NCBI RefSeq assembly: GCF_007713715.1
Contig: NZ_VJWX01000001.1
Location: 1-56,741, forward strand
Direction of reading: 5' to 3'
From: Amycolatopsis rhizosphaerae
GTDB taxonomy: Bacteria; Actinomycetota; Actinomycetes; Mycobacteriales; Pseudonocardiaceae
DNA length: 56,741 nt
This document shows positions 42,816-50,339 of this stretch, piece after piece. Numbering within the stretch: the stretch's first letter is position 1; every line of letters begins with the position of its first letter. The notes below the pieces were generated by a model. It saw only the letters and a list, made by a program, of their open reading frames with translations, did no database searches and was not told where the DNA came from. Both the position numbers and the translations under genes were made by a program.

Positions 42816-43730
42816 GTGGCAAGGATCGCATATTTCGGACCCGAGGGGACCTTCACCGAACAGGCCGCGCGCGCCCTCGCCGGTCCCGGTGACGAACTGT
42901 TCCCGGTCGAGACCATCCGGCTCGCGCTCGCGGCGGTTCGCCGCGGCGAGGCCGACAGCGCGTGCGTGCCGGTGGAGAACTCGGTCGAGGGCCCGGTCCC
43001 GGCGACCCTGGACGGTCTCGCCGAACAGGAGCCGCTCATCGCGGTGGCCGAGTCGCTGCTCCCGGTGCACTTTTCCGTGCTCGTGCGGCCCGGCACCACC
43101 AGGATCGAGACCGTGGGCAGCCATCCGCACGCGCTGGCTCAGGTGCGGCAGTGGATCGAGGTCAATCTGCCCGGTGCCCGCACCCTCGCCTCCTCTTCCA
43201 CCGCCGCCGCCGCGGTGTCCGTCCAGGCCGGAGAGCTCGACGCCGCCGTCACCGCCCCGGTCGCGGTGCAGCACTACCCCCTGGAGGTACTGGCCACGGG
43301 GGTGAACGACGTGGACGACGCCCGGACGCGGTTCCTGCTGCTGCGCAGGCCGGGGCTGCCCCTGCCCGAACCCACCGGCGCCGACCGCACCTCGGTGGTG
43401 GCCGCGGCGGCCAACCGCACCGGTGCGCTCGCGGAACTGCTCGCCGAACTCGCCGGCCGGGGGATCAACCTGACCCGCCTCGACGCCCGCCCCGCACGGG
43501 GGAACTTCGGCGAGTACCGGTTCTTCTTCGACTTCGAGGGACACATCGCGGAACCCCGGATCGGCGACGCGCTGGCCGCGCTCCGCCGCCGCTGCCATGA
43601 GGTGCGCTTCCTCGGTTCCCACCCCCGGGCCGACGGGGTCCGGGCCACCGTCGCCCCCTCGGCGGCCAACGAGGACTTCGTCGACGCCGCCGCGTGGGTC
43701 GAGGCGGTCCGGAACGGAGATCTCGCGTGA
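42816..43730 (+). CDS. pheA: prephenate dehydratase
   Basis: A 304-residue monofunctional prephenate dehydratase, producing phenylpyruvate for phenylalanine. It opens ARIAYFGPEGTFTEQAA; the catalytic TRF triad occurs in DDARTRFLLL near 180, and an ACT regulatory domain follows (ANRTGALAELLAELAGRGIN), allowing feedback by phenylalanine. No chorismate mutase domain is fused. The next gene overlaps by four bases. The pheA-phosphatase pair, then the metallopeptidase, septum-type protein and serS, is the gene order of M. tuberculosis (Rv3838c-Rv3834c). Confidence 0.95.
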   Translation: MARIAYFGPEGTFTEQAARALAGPGDELFPVETIRLALAAVRRGEADSACVPVENSVEGPVPATLDGLAEQEPLIAVAESLLPVHFSVLVRPGTTRIETVGSHPHALAQVRQWIEVNLPGARTLASSSTAAAAVSVQAGELDAAVTAPVAVQHYPLEVLATGVNDVDDARTRFLLLRRPGLPLPEPTGADRTSVVAAAANRTGALAELLAELAGRGINLTRLDARPARGNFGEYRFFFDFEGHIAEPRIGDALAALRRRCHEVRFLGSHPRADGVRATVAPSAANEDFVDAAAWVEAVRNGDLA

Positions 43731-44341
43731 AGCTGTACCTGATCCGGCACGCGCAGAGCACGGCGAACGTCCGCAAGATCCTCGACACCGCACTGCCCGG
43801 CCCGCCCCTCACCGAACTGGGGCATCAGCAGGCGCAATCGCTTGCGGAGAAGCTGGCCGCCGAGCCGATCGTCGCCGTGTACGCGTCGTACGCCCTCCGG
43901 GCGCAGCAGACCGCGGCGCCGCTCGCGGCCACGCTGGCGATGGACGTGCAACTGGTCGAAGGCGTCCACGAGGTCAGCGTCGGCGACCTGGAAGGCAGAG
44001 GGGATCCGGAGGCGCTGCGCGCCTATGCGGCCACCGTGCACCCCTGGACCAGGGGCGACCTCGGGGTCTCCATGCCGGGCGGGGAGAGCGGCCACGAGGT
44101 GCACGCGCGGTTCACCACTGCGGTCGCCGAGCTCCGGGCCAAGCACGAGCCGTCGGCGCCGGAGGGGGCCATCGCACTGGTGAGCCACGGCGGTGCCATC
44201 CGCCTGTCCGCCGAATGGCTGAGTGGCAACGTCCGCCCCGAACTGGCCGACCAGGGGTTGATTCCCAACACCGGGATCGTGGAACTGGAGTCGTCGCCCG
44301 GCGGCTGGCGTTGTCTCAGCTGGGTGGGCATCCCGATGTGA
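43727..44341 (+). CDS. histidine phosphatase (phosphoglycerate-mutase-like)
   Basis: A 204-residue histidine-phosphatase-superfamily enzyme. The catalytic motif LIRHAQST places the phospho-accepting histidine at about residue 7, and VSHGGAIR supplies the second histidine. The substrate is unknown; most such proteins are broad phosphatases rather than mutases. GTG 43727 overlaps the pheA stop (GTGA), giving coupled expression. Confidence 0.9.
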   Translation: MKLYLIRHAQSTANVRKILDTALPGPPLTELGHQQAQSLAEKLAAEPIVAVYASYALRAQQTAAPLAATLAMDVQLVEGVHEVSVGDLEGRGDPEALRAYAATVHPWTRGDLGVSMPGGESGHEVHARFTTAVAELRAKHEPSAPEGAIALVSHGGAIRLSAEWLSGNVRPELADQGLIPNTGIVELESSPGGWRCLSWVGIPM

Positions 44342-44461
44342 ACCGGTGTCGTTGCGGTTTTACCGTGAGTGCCCACTCTTGGTGAGTAACTTCCGCAAGC
44401 CAAGGCAACCCGCGTGTGGACCGGACGTCCTCCGGGTAGTGCTCATCCAGGGAGGCGAAAG

Positions 44462-45121
44462 ATGGTGCGAGTGAGGATCCCCCAGATCGGTTTGGTGGCG
44501 ACCGCGGCCGCCCTGGCCGTGGTCGTGACCGGCTGCGGCAACGGCACGAACAGTGCGCAGCCCCAGCCACAGACCCAGACCCAGACGGTCACGGCGACGG
44601 TCCCGGGCGGCTCGGCCCCGAGCCAGGAGCCGGATGCGACCGGACCGGCCTCGAGCGGCGCGGTGTCCGGGCAGAACATCGGGAACAACCTGTGCAAGTC
44701 CAGTGATCTGAAGTTGTCACTAGGGCGCGGGGACGGGGCCGCCGGAACGGTCTACCGTCCGCTGATCTTCACCAACACCGGTGACCACCAGTGCGTGCTA
44801 CAGGGCTTCCCCGGGGTGTCCTATGTGGGCGGTGACGACGGGCACCAGATCGGCGCGCCCGCCTCACGTAACGGTGCCAAGGGGGCGGCCGTCACGCTGA
44901 ACAAGGGCGAGTCCGCCTTCGCCGACGTCGGTCTCGTCAACGTGCAGAACTACGACGCCGCCACCTGCCGGCCCGAGCAGGCGCGCGGCCTGCGCGTCTA
45001 CCCGCCGCAGGAGACCCAGTCGATGTTCCTCGACCTGCCCTCCACCGCCTGCGCGAACCCGGGCATCCCCGGCAACCAGCTCACCGTGAAGACCATCGAG
45101 AAGGGCACCGGCCCGCAGTAG
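44462..45121 (+). CDS. DUF4232 lipoprotein
   Basis: A 219-residue secreted lipoprotein. The signal sequence ends in the lipobox VTGC, with the lipidated cysteine near residue 26, followed by a Gln/Thr/Pro-rich linker and a DUF4232 domain (LTLGRGDGAAGTVYRPL-like start, SDLKLSLGRGDGAAG in this protein, and FTNTGDHQCVLQGFPGVSYV). The family is abundant on actinobacterial surfaces; its function is unknown. GGAGGCG ten bases upstream supports ATG 44462. Confidence 0.88.
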   Translation: MVRVRIPQIGLVATAAALAVVVTGCGNGTNSAQPQPQTQTQTVTATVPGGSAPSQEPDATGPASSGAVSGQNIGNNLCKSSDLKLSLGRGDGAAGTVYRPLIFTNTGDHQCVLQGFPGVSYVGGDDGHQIGAPASRNGAKGAAVTLNKGESAFADVGLVNVQNYDAATCRPEQARGLRVYPPQETQSMFLDLPSTACANPGIPGNQLTVKTIEKGTGPQ

Positions 45122-45145
45122 AAAACGCTTTCGAGCCCCGTCGGT

Positions 45146-45571
45146 TCAGAGGTGGTCGCAGAGGTCCCGTGCGGCCTTCAGATGGAAACGGCCCGACGGG
45201 TCCCCGAAGTTCAGACTGATCACCATCCGGCTCACGCCGTCCAGGTGGTCCGCCAACGACTCGTAGACCGGGCTCTCCGCGGCCGCCGCCGCGGAGAGTT
45301 CCCGGGCCGCGACGACATGGCGGACGGTGCCGGGGTCGACCGCGGACTGTCCGGTGCCGTTGGCGTAGCCGTCGGGCAGGGGGCCTGCCCTGGTCAGCGC
45401 CCCGCAGGCCGCCCTGGCGTCCTCGATCGCGCCGTCCCCGCTGCCGGAGACCCGCCAGAGCAGGCCCACGACGGCGATGCCGATGACGAATCCGGTGGCC
45501 CCCGCCAGCACGAGCGGGCGGCGTGACACGGCCAGCTCCTTCGGCTCCACTTCGTCGTGGTCGGTCCGCAT
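45146..45571 (-). CDS. single-pass membrane protein
   Basis: A 141-residue protein with a short acidic cytoplasmic N-terminus, one membrane helix at about 22-42 (LAGATGFVIGIAVVGLLW), and an extracytoplasmic helical domain containing two cysteines, one in ARAACGALT and one in ARDLCDHL, that could form a disulfide. No motif is recognised. ATG 45571 is chosen; a GTG at 45586 is in frame. It converges on the DUF4232 gene. Confidence 0.75.
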   Translation of the reverse strand: MRTDHDEVEPKELAVSRRPLVLAGATGFVIGIAVVGLLWRVSGSGDGAIEDARAACGALTRAGPLPDGYANGTGQSAVDPGTVRHVVAARELSAAAAAESPVYESLADHLDGVSRMVISLNFGDPSGRFHLKAARDLCDHL

Positions 45572-45660
45572 AGCGCATTCCAGCACTTGGACCGCCGCAC
45601 GGCCAGCATCGCGTCCGTCCCGTTATCTCCGGTGTCCGTAATGGAGGAGTCCGCGCCTGC

Positions 45661-46011
45661 CTAGCCCCAGCCCAGGTCGTGCAGGCGCTCGTCGTCGATG
45701 CCGAAATGGTGCGCTATCTCGTGGACGACCGTGATCAGCACCTCCTCGGCCACCTGCTCCTCGGTTTCGCACAGGCGGAGGATCGGGCGGCGGTAGAGGG
45801 AGATCCGGTCCGGAAGCACCCCGCCGTAGTCGGAGGTCCGCTGGGTCAGCGCGACACCGTGGTACAGACCGAGGATGCCGGGGTTCTCGTCGTTCTCCTC
45901 TTCGACGAGGACCACCACGTTGTCCATCGCCCGCGCGAATTCCGGCGGGACGGCATCGAGGGCTTCGGAAACCAGCTCTTCGAAGCGGGCCCGCGACATC
46001 TCCACGGGCAT
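45661..46011 (-). CDS. zincin-type metallopeptidase family protein
   Basis: A 116-residue minimal metallopeptidase-like protein (PF06262 type). HEIAHHFGID near residues 97-106 contains the HExxH zinc motif; the third ligand is probably in the following GIDDE. The substrate is unknown. It lies four bases downstream of the septum-type gene, in the same order as the M. tuberculosis pair Rv3835/Rv3836, which supports co-function. Confidence 0.88.
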   Translation of the reverse strand: MPVEMSRARFEELVSEALDAVPPEFARAMDNVVVLVEEENDENPGILGLYHGVALTQRTSDYGGVLPDRISLYRRPILRLCETEEQVAEEVLITVVHEIAHHFGIDDERLHDLGWG

Positions 46012-46015
46012 GGCG

Positions 46016-46996
46016 TCAGTTACCGCCGCCCGAACCGGACTGCCGGGTCTGTCCCGGTTGCCCGCCCTGCTGGTTCGGGTCCTGCGGCGCGTCCTGCGCG
46101 GCCTGCCGGATGCTGCCGGTGATCGGGGCCAGGCCGCTGTTGTCCGGCAGCTTCGCCCCGACCTTGCAGTTGACCAGGGTCGATCCGGCGTCCCAGCTCT
46201 CCTGTTCCCGCAGGTCCCAGGTCAGCGTGAGCTGCTGTGCGGTGAGATCGACCCCGCCGGCGTAGCGCTGCACGACGTTGTTGCACTCGGTGTCCAGCCA
46301 GGTCTTCTGGTCCTTCTGCGCCGGATAGCCGCTGGTGAAGCGCGTTTTCAGGTCGAGCTTGCCGACGATTTCGTAGGCGTGGGGCTGCGTGCAGGCGATC
46401 GGGTTGCCGACGGTCTTGCCCGCGAGCGCGAGGCAGGTGCCGGGCTCCCACACCGCGGCCTGCGACTGGCCCGCCACCGGACCGGTGATCGGCTGCAGTG
46501 CGCCGCCGGGTGCCGCCCACTGGAGCACGCACCGCATGTCCCGGTCGCCCGCGGCCCACTCGTCGTTGCCCGGCCGCAGCGCGCTGACGGTGAACCTGCC
46601 GTAGGGGTCGAGTTTTTCGTGCAGATAGCCTTCGGTGCCGTCGGTGCACTTGTTCAGCGCGATTTCGCGCCACTGGTCCACGGTCGGCGCCGGTGCTCCC
46701 GCCGGGTACTTGTCGGCGATGTTCACCACACCCGTCACCTCGTACAGATGCTCCTGCGCACAGGGAACGAGGTGGATGTCCGACGCGTCGGGCTGCTTCC
46801 AGGTGAGGCAGTTGCCCGCCGCGGAATGGAACGAGGCCTTCGCCTCCGGCGACTCCTCAACCTTGCCGCCGCCGGTGATGCCGCTGCCCGAGGAGAAGGC
46901 GACGCTCAGCGACAGGGCCAGTATCGCCCCGAAGAAGCCACCGACCATCACCAGCCGGGTACGCAGCGTGTTACTTGCCAAGCCGTCTTTGAGCAT
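46016..46996 (-). CDS. septum-formation-family membrane protein
   Basis: A 326-residue protein with one N-terminal membrane helix (about 15-37) and a large extracytoplasmic domain with paired cysteines (GNCLTWKQ, VPCAQEHLYEV, GTCLALAGK, IACTQPHAYEIVG). This duplicated CxxxH-type pattern is typical of the actinobacterial septum formation family (PF13845). A Gln/Gly/Pro-rich tail follows. ATG 46996 is selected; TTG 47005 is an in-frame alternative. It is followed closely by the metallopeptidase gene. Confidence 0.85.
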   Translation of the reverse strand: MLKDGLASNTLRTRLVMVGGFFGAILALSLSVAFSSGSGITGGGKVEESPEAKASFHSAAGNCLTWKQPDASDIHLVPCAQEHLYEVTGVVNIADKYPAGAPAPTVDQWREIALNKCTDGTEGYLHEKLDPYGRFTVSALRPGNDEWAAGDRDMRCVLQWAAPGGALQPITGPVAGQSQAAVWEPGTCLALAGKTVGNPIACTQPHAYEIVGKLDLKTRFTSGYPAQKDQKTWLDTECNNVVQRYAGGVDLTAQQLTLTWDLREQESWDAGSTLVNCKVGAKLPDNSGLAPITGSIRQAAQDAPQDPNQQGGQPGQTRQSGSGGGN

Positions 46997-47045
46997 CGCG
47001 CTCAATAATGCCCGCGTCGAGACCCAAAGACATCCCTCGGGTGGC

Positions 47046-47051
47046 TAGTCT
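47046..47051 (+). promoter_or_regulatory. candidate leaderless -10 of the YgiB-like gene
   Basis: TAGTCT ends seven bases before ATG 47059. No ribosome site lies between, as expected for a leaderless transcript opening the three-gene cassette. Confidence 0.45.
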
Positions 47052-47058
47052 GTGTTCG

Positions 47059-47646
47059 ATGACCGAAGACACCGCGCCGGAGGGGCAACAACCACCGGCG
47101 GACCACGCAGCGCGGGGCTCGATGCGGTTCCAGGACCCCGAGTCGACGAAGCCGCGCGAGCCGACGCTCGCCGAGCAGCGCGCCCGGCAGAAGGCCATCG
47201 CGGAAGAGGAAGAGCGCGAGGCGGCGCAGGCGGAAGCCGAGCGCAAGGCGGCAGGCAGGCGCAAGGTGCTGATCGGCAGCGGCGTCACGGTCGGCCTGGT
47301 CGGTATGGTCGCCGCCTGGTACCTGGTGGGCGTGCCGAACGAGACCACCGCCGTCTGTACCGACGCCAACGGCGTCGTCGTCCCGGACGACAACTGCGAC
47401 GAGACCTACCTGACCAGTCACGGGGGCCATTACAACGCCGGGACCGGTTTCTGGATTCTGCCGCTGGGCGGCAACGCCTACGGTCAGTACCGCTACAACT
47501 ACGGCGGCTCGGGCCGGATCGGCTCGACCGTGGTCGGCGGCAGCTACACCAAGCCTTCGGGCCACACCACGGTCAAGACCACTTCCGGCAAGACCGTGCA
47601 GCGCGGCGGTTTCGGCATCAGCGGTAAGAGCAGCAGCGGTTCGTAA
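47059..47646 (+). CDS. YgiB/YjfM-like membrane-associated protein
   Basis: A 195-residue protein. An acidic, coiled N-terminus rich in Glu, Ala and Arg precedes a membrane helix near 72-92, then an extracytoplasmic domain with two cysteines (VCTDANG and DDNCDETY) and a Gly/Ser-rich tail ending with QRGGFGISGKSSSGS. The RGGFG-Ser ending and the position before a YgiC-type ATP-grasp gene match YgiB/YjfM (DUF1190) proteins of E. coli, but overall similarity is only by pattern. Possible role: membrane anchor or acceptor for the ligase. Confidence 0.72.
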   Translation: MTEDTAPEGQQPPADHAARGSMRFQDPESTKPREPTLAEQRARQKAIAEEEEREAAQAEAERKAAGRRKVLIGSGVTVGLVGMVAAWYLVGVPNETTAVCTDANGVVVPDDNCDETYLTSHGGHYNAGTGFWILPLGGNAYGQYRYNYGGSGRIGSTVVGGSYTKPSGHTTVKTTSGKTVQRGGFGISGKSSSGS

Positions 47647-47672
47647 CCGCCTGGCGGTGCGGGTCTTCGCGT

Positions 47673-47698
47673 TGCCGTGCAGGACTCCCCTCACGGCA
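47673..47698. repeat. CCGTG/CACGG palindrome, copy 3
   Basis: TGCCGTG (47673-47679) and CACGGCA (47692-47698) bracket an imperfect centre that includes CAGG and CCCCT. It is a decayed member of the palindrome family at 19135 and 24154, here lying within the YgiB-like/ATP-grasp operon gap. Confidence 0.5.
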
Positions 47699-47761
47699 CG
47701 GCTCGTCCGGCGCCGGGCGGTTTTTCCGGTATGAGTCGCGTCGAACAAGGGTGGAAAAGCA

Positions 47762-48928
47762 GTGCGCAGAGGAACGAGCGCCCCGCGCGGGGACTGGCAG
47801 CGCATCGTCGAGGAACAGGGCCTGGTCTTCGGTAGCCCCGCGCGCTACGGCGACGGGAAGGTGCGGCCCTACTGGGACGAGTCGGTGCACTACGTCCTGG
47901 AGATGGACGAGGTGCTCTCCCTCGAGGCGGACGTCGAACTGCTGCATTCGATGTGCCTCGAAGCGGTGGACAACGTGATCCTGACCGAGCGCTACGCCGA
48001 GTTCGGCATCCCGGAATGGGTGTGGCCGCACATCGCGGAGTCCTGGAAGCGCCGCGACCCGCACCTCTACGGGCGCTTCGATCTGCGCTACGACGGCAGG
48101 GGCCCGGCGAAGCTGCTCGAGTACAACGCGGACACCCCGACCTCGCTGCTCGAAGCCTCGGTGCTGCAGTGGCACTGGAAGACCGAGGTGTTCCCGGACG
48201 ACGACCAGTGGAACTCGATACACGAGAAACTGGTCGAACGCTGGCAGGAAATCCGCGGCCTGCTCCCGTCCGGCGAGTTGTACTGCACCTGGTCCACCGC
48301 CGACCCGACCGGCGAGGACCACATCACCATCTCCTACCTGCAGGAGACCGCGGCCGAGGCGGGCCTGGACACGATCGGCCTCGCCATCGAGGAGATCGGC
48401 TGGGATCCGGTGCTGAAGCGGTTCGTCGATTTGGCCGAGGCGCCGATGAACACCGTGGTCAAGCTGTACCCGTGGGAGTGGGTGGTCGACGAGGAGTTCG
48501 GCAGGCACGCGGTGGAGACGCTGCCGCGCACGCTGTGGATCGAACCGCTGTGGAAGATGTTGCTGTCCAACAAGACCCTGCTGGCGATCCTGTGGGAGAA
48601 CTACCCGGGCCACCCGAACCTGTTGCCCGCCTTCACGGATGACCCCGGCCTGCTCACCGAGTACGTGCGCAAACCGAAGCTCGGCCGGGAAGGCGCGAAC
48701 GTGCAGATCGTGGCGCCCGGGTACGAGACCGAAACCCCCGGCGTCTACGGGGCCGAGGGATACGTCTACCAGGCCTTCGACCCGCTCCCGGAGTTCGACG
48801 GCTTCCGGCCGGCGCTGGGTGCGTGGATCGTGGGCGACAGCGCGGCGGGCCTCGGGATTCGCGAGACCTCGGGGCTGATCACCGACGACGGGGCGGCCTT
48901 CGTGCCCCACCGCATCCCGGAATCGTGA
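47762..48928 (+). CDS. YgiC/YjfC-type ATP-grasp ligase (glutathionylspermidine-synthase-like)
   Basis: A 388-residue ATP-grasp enzyme of the glutathionylspermidine synthase C-terminal family. LLEYNADTPTSLLEA near 118-132 and VRKPKLGREGANVQ near 300-313 are the family's nucleotide and metal binding segments; EGYVYQAF follows. There is no amidase domain and no glutathione in actinomycetes, so the substrate is probably a peptide or amine other than glutathione. E. coli YgiC and YjfC are likewise uncharacterised. It lies between YgiB-like and DUF350 genes, a conserved trio. GTG 47762 has only a weak purine-rich site. Confidence 0.88.
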   Translation: MRRGTSAPRGDWQRIVEEQGLVFGSPARYGDGKVRPYWDESVHYVLEMDEVLSLEADVELLHSMCLEAVDNVILTERYAEFGIPEWVWPHIAESWKRRDPHLYGRFDLRYDGRGPAKLLEYNADTPTSLLEASVLQWHWKTEVFPDDDQWNSIHEKLVERWQEIRGLLPSGELYCTWSTADPTGEDHITISYLQETAAEAGLDTIGLAIEEIGWDPVLKRFVDLAEAPMNTVVKLYPWEWVVDEEFGRHAVETLPRTLWIEPLWKMLLSNKTLLAILWENYPGHPNLLPAFTDDPGLLTEYVRKPKLGREGANVQIVAPGYETETPGVYGAEGYVYQAFDPLPEFDGFRPALGAWIVGDSAAGLGIRETSGLITDDGAAFVPHRIPES

Positions 48929-48967
48929 TAAACACCCCGAAACACACCGAATCGACCGGGAGATCAC

Positions 48968-49420
48968 GTGACCACCACCCTCGCGCTGGCTGACAACTTC
49001 GGGCCCGACCTCGTCAGGGGGATCGGCGCGATCCTGCTGTACGGCGTCGTCGGGCTGTTGCTGATGCTGGTCGGCTTCTACGCGATCGACTTCACCACGC
49101 CGGGCAAACTGTCCGCGCTGGTGCGCCAGGGGCTGCCCAACGCCGTCATCGTGACCGCCTCGGGCATCCTGTCGATGGCGTTCATCATCGTGGTGGCCAT
49201 CTTCAACTCGGCCAGCGATCTCACCGAGGGCCTGATCACCTCGCTGGTGTACGGCCTGCTCGGGATCGTGGTGCAGGTGTTCGCGGTCCGCCTGCTCGAA
49301 TGGGCCACCCGGATCGACATGCGTTCGGCGATCGAGCACGAAAAGCTGGCCCCCGCCAGCTTCGTGGTCGCGGCGGCACATCTCGCTCTGGGGCTCGTCG
49401 TGGCCGTCGCCATCTCCTAG
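48968..49420 (+). CDS. DUF350 membrane protein (YjfL-like)
   Basis: A 150-residue membrane protein with four helices, the DUF350/YjfL layout with two homologous helix pairs (LYGVVGLLLMLVGFYAIDF and LVYGLLGIVVQVFAVRLLEW). It is encoded 39 bp after the ATP-grasp ligase. DUF350 proteins accompany PspA and YgiC-type ligases across bacteria, which suggests an envelope-associated system. GGGAGATC just before GTG 48968 serves as a ribosome site. Confidence 0.88.
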   Translation: MTTTLALADNFGPDLVRGIGAILLYGVVGLLLMLVGFYAIDFTTPGKLSALVRQGLPNAVIVTASGILSMAFIIVVAIFNSASDLTEGLITSLVYGLLGIVVQVFAVRLLEWATRIDMRSAIEHEKLAPASFVVAAAHLALGLVVAVAIS

Positions 49421-49423
49421 GCT
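49418..49423 (+). promoter_or_regulatory. candidate leaderless -10 of the dehalogenase gene
   Basis: TAGGCT uses the TAG stop of the DUF350 gene and ends seven bases before GTG 49431, which has no ribosome site. This would give the dehalogenase gene its own leaderless promoter inside the preceding stop codon. Confidence 0.4.
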
Positions 49424-49430
49424 GAGCTGT

Positions 49431-50339
49431 GTGCGGCTGCTGAGGACACCGGAAGACCGGTTCGCGGACCTGCCCGACTTCGACTTCCCGGCGCTCTACG
49501 CCGACATCGACGACCCCAGAGAAGGCATCATCCGGATCGGCTACGTCGAGGCGGGGCCCGCGGACGGGCCGGTCGTGCTGCTCCTGCACGGCGAGCCGAG
49601 CTGGTCGTTCCTGTACCGCAAGGTGGTGCCGGTGCTCGCCGACGCGGGGCTGCGGGCGATCGCGCCGGACCTGGTCGGGTTCGGCCGCTCGGACAAGCCC
49701 GTCGAGGCCGCCGCGCACACCTACGCCCGGCACGTGGAGTGGATGCGGGCGCTGGCCTTCGACGCGCTCGATCTTCGCGAGGTCACCCTGGTCGGCCAGG
49801 ACTGGGGCGGGCTGATCGGACTGCGTCTGGTGGCCGAGCATCCCGGCCGGTTCGCCGGTGTGGTCGCCGCGAACACCGGACTGCCCACCGGCGACCAGGA
49901 CATGCCCGAGGCATGGTGGGCGTTCCGGAACGCGGTGGCGAAGGCGCCGGTGCTCGACATCGGCCGGTTCGTCCAGTCCGGTTGCCGTACCCGGCTGCCC
50001 GACGAGGTGCGCGCCGCCTACGACGCGCCCTTTCCCAACGAGCTCTACAAGGCGGGCCCCCGGGCGATGCCCGGCCTGGTGCCGACGAGGCCGGACGATC
50101 CGGCGTCCGAGGCCAACCGGCGCGCCTGGACCACACTGTCCACTATGGACATACCGCTGCTGTGCGCCTTCTCCGACGGCGATCCGATCACCTCGCCGAT
50201 GGCCCCGGTCCTGCGGCGCGCCGTCAGGGGCGCCGCGGGTCTCGACCATCCGACGGTGCCGGACGCCGGCCACTTCCTGCAGGAAGACGCCGGCGAACGG
50301 CTCGGCGAGATCGTCGCCCGGTTCGTCAGGCGAGGGTGA
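49431..50339 (+). CDS. haloalkane dehalogenase-family alpha/beta hydrolase
   Basis: A 302-residue enzyme of the haloalkane dehalogenase type I group. The oxyanion region is HGEPSWSFLYR, the nucleophile aspartate is in VGQDWGG (with the halide-binding tryptophan next to it), and the histidine is in DAGHFLQEDAG. A cap domain lies between. It should hydrolyse C-halogen bonds, but natural substrates are often unknown. It converges on serS with a 14-bp overlap, so the two 3' ends are antisense to each other. Confidence 0.92.
   Translation: MRLLRTPEDRFADLPDFDFPALYADIDDPREGIIRIGYVEAGPADGPVVLLLHGEPSWSFLYRKVVPVLADAGLRAIAPDLVGFGRSDKPVEAAAHTYARHVEWMRALAFDALDLREVTLVGQDWGGLIGLRLVAEHPGRFAGVVAANTGLPTGDQDMPEAWWAFRNAVAKAPVLDIGRFVQSGCRTRLPDEVRAAYDAPFPNELYKAGPRAMPGLVPTRPDDPASEANRRAWTTLSTMDIPLLCAFSDGDPITSPMAPVLRRAVRGAAGLDHPTVPDAGHFLQEDAGERLGEIVARFVRRG

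Noticed and set aside
42105-43793. Minus-strand frame joining the macro-domain gene to the antisense of pheA
   Set aside because: The macro-domain similarity begins only at about 42731, and pheA on the plus strand is certain.
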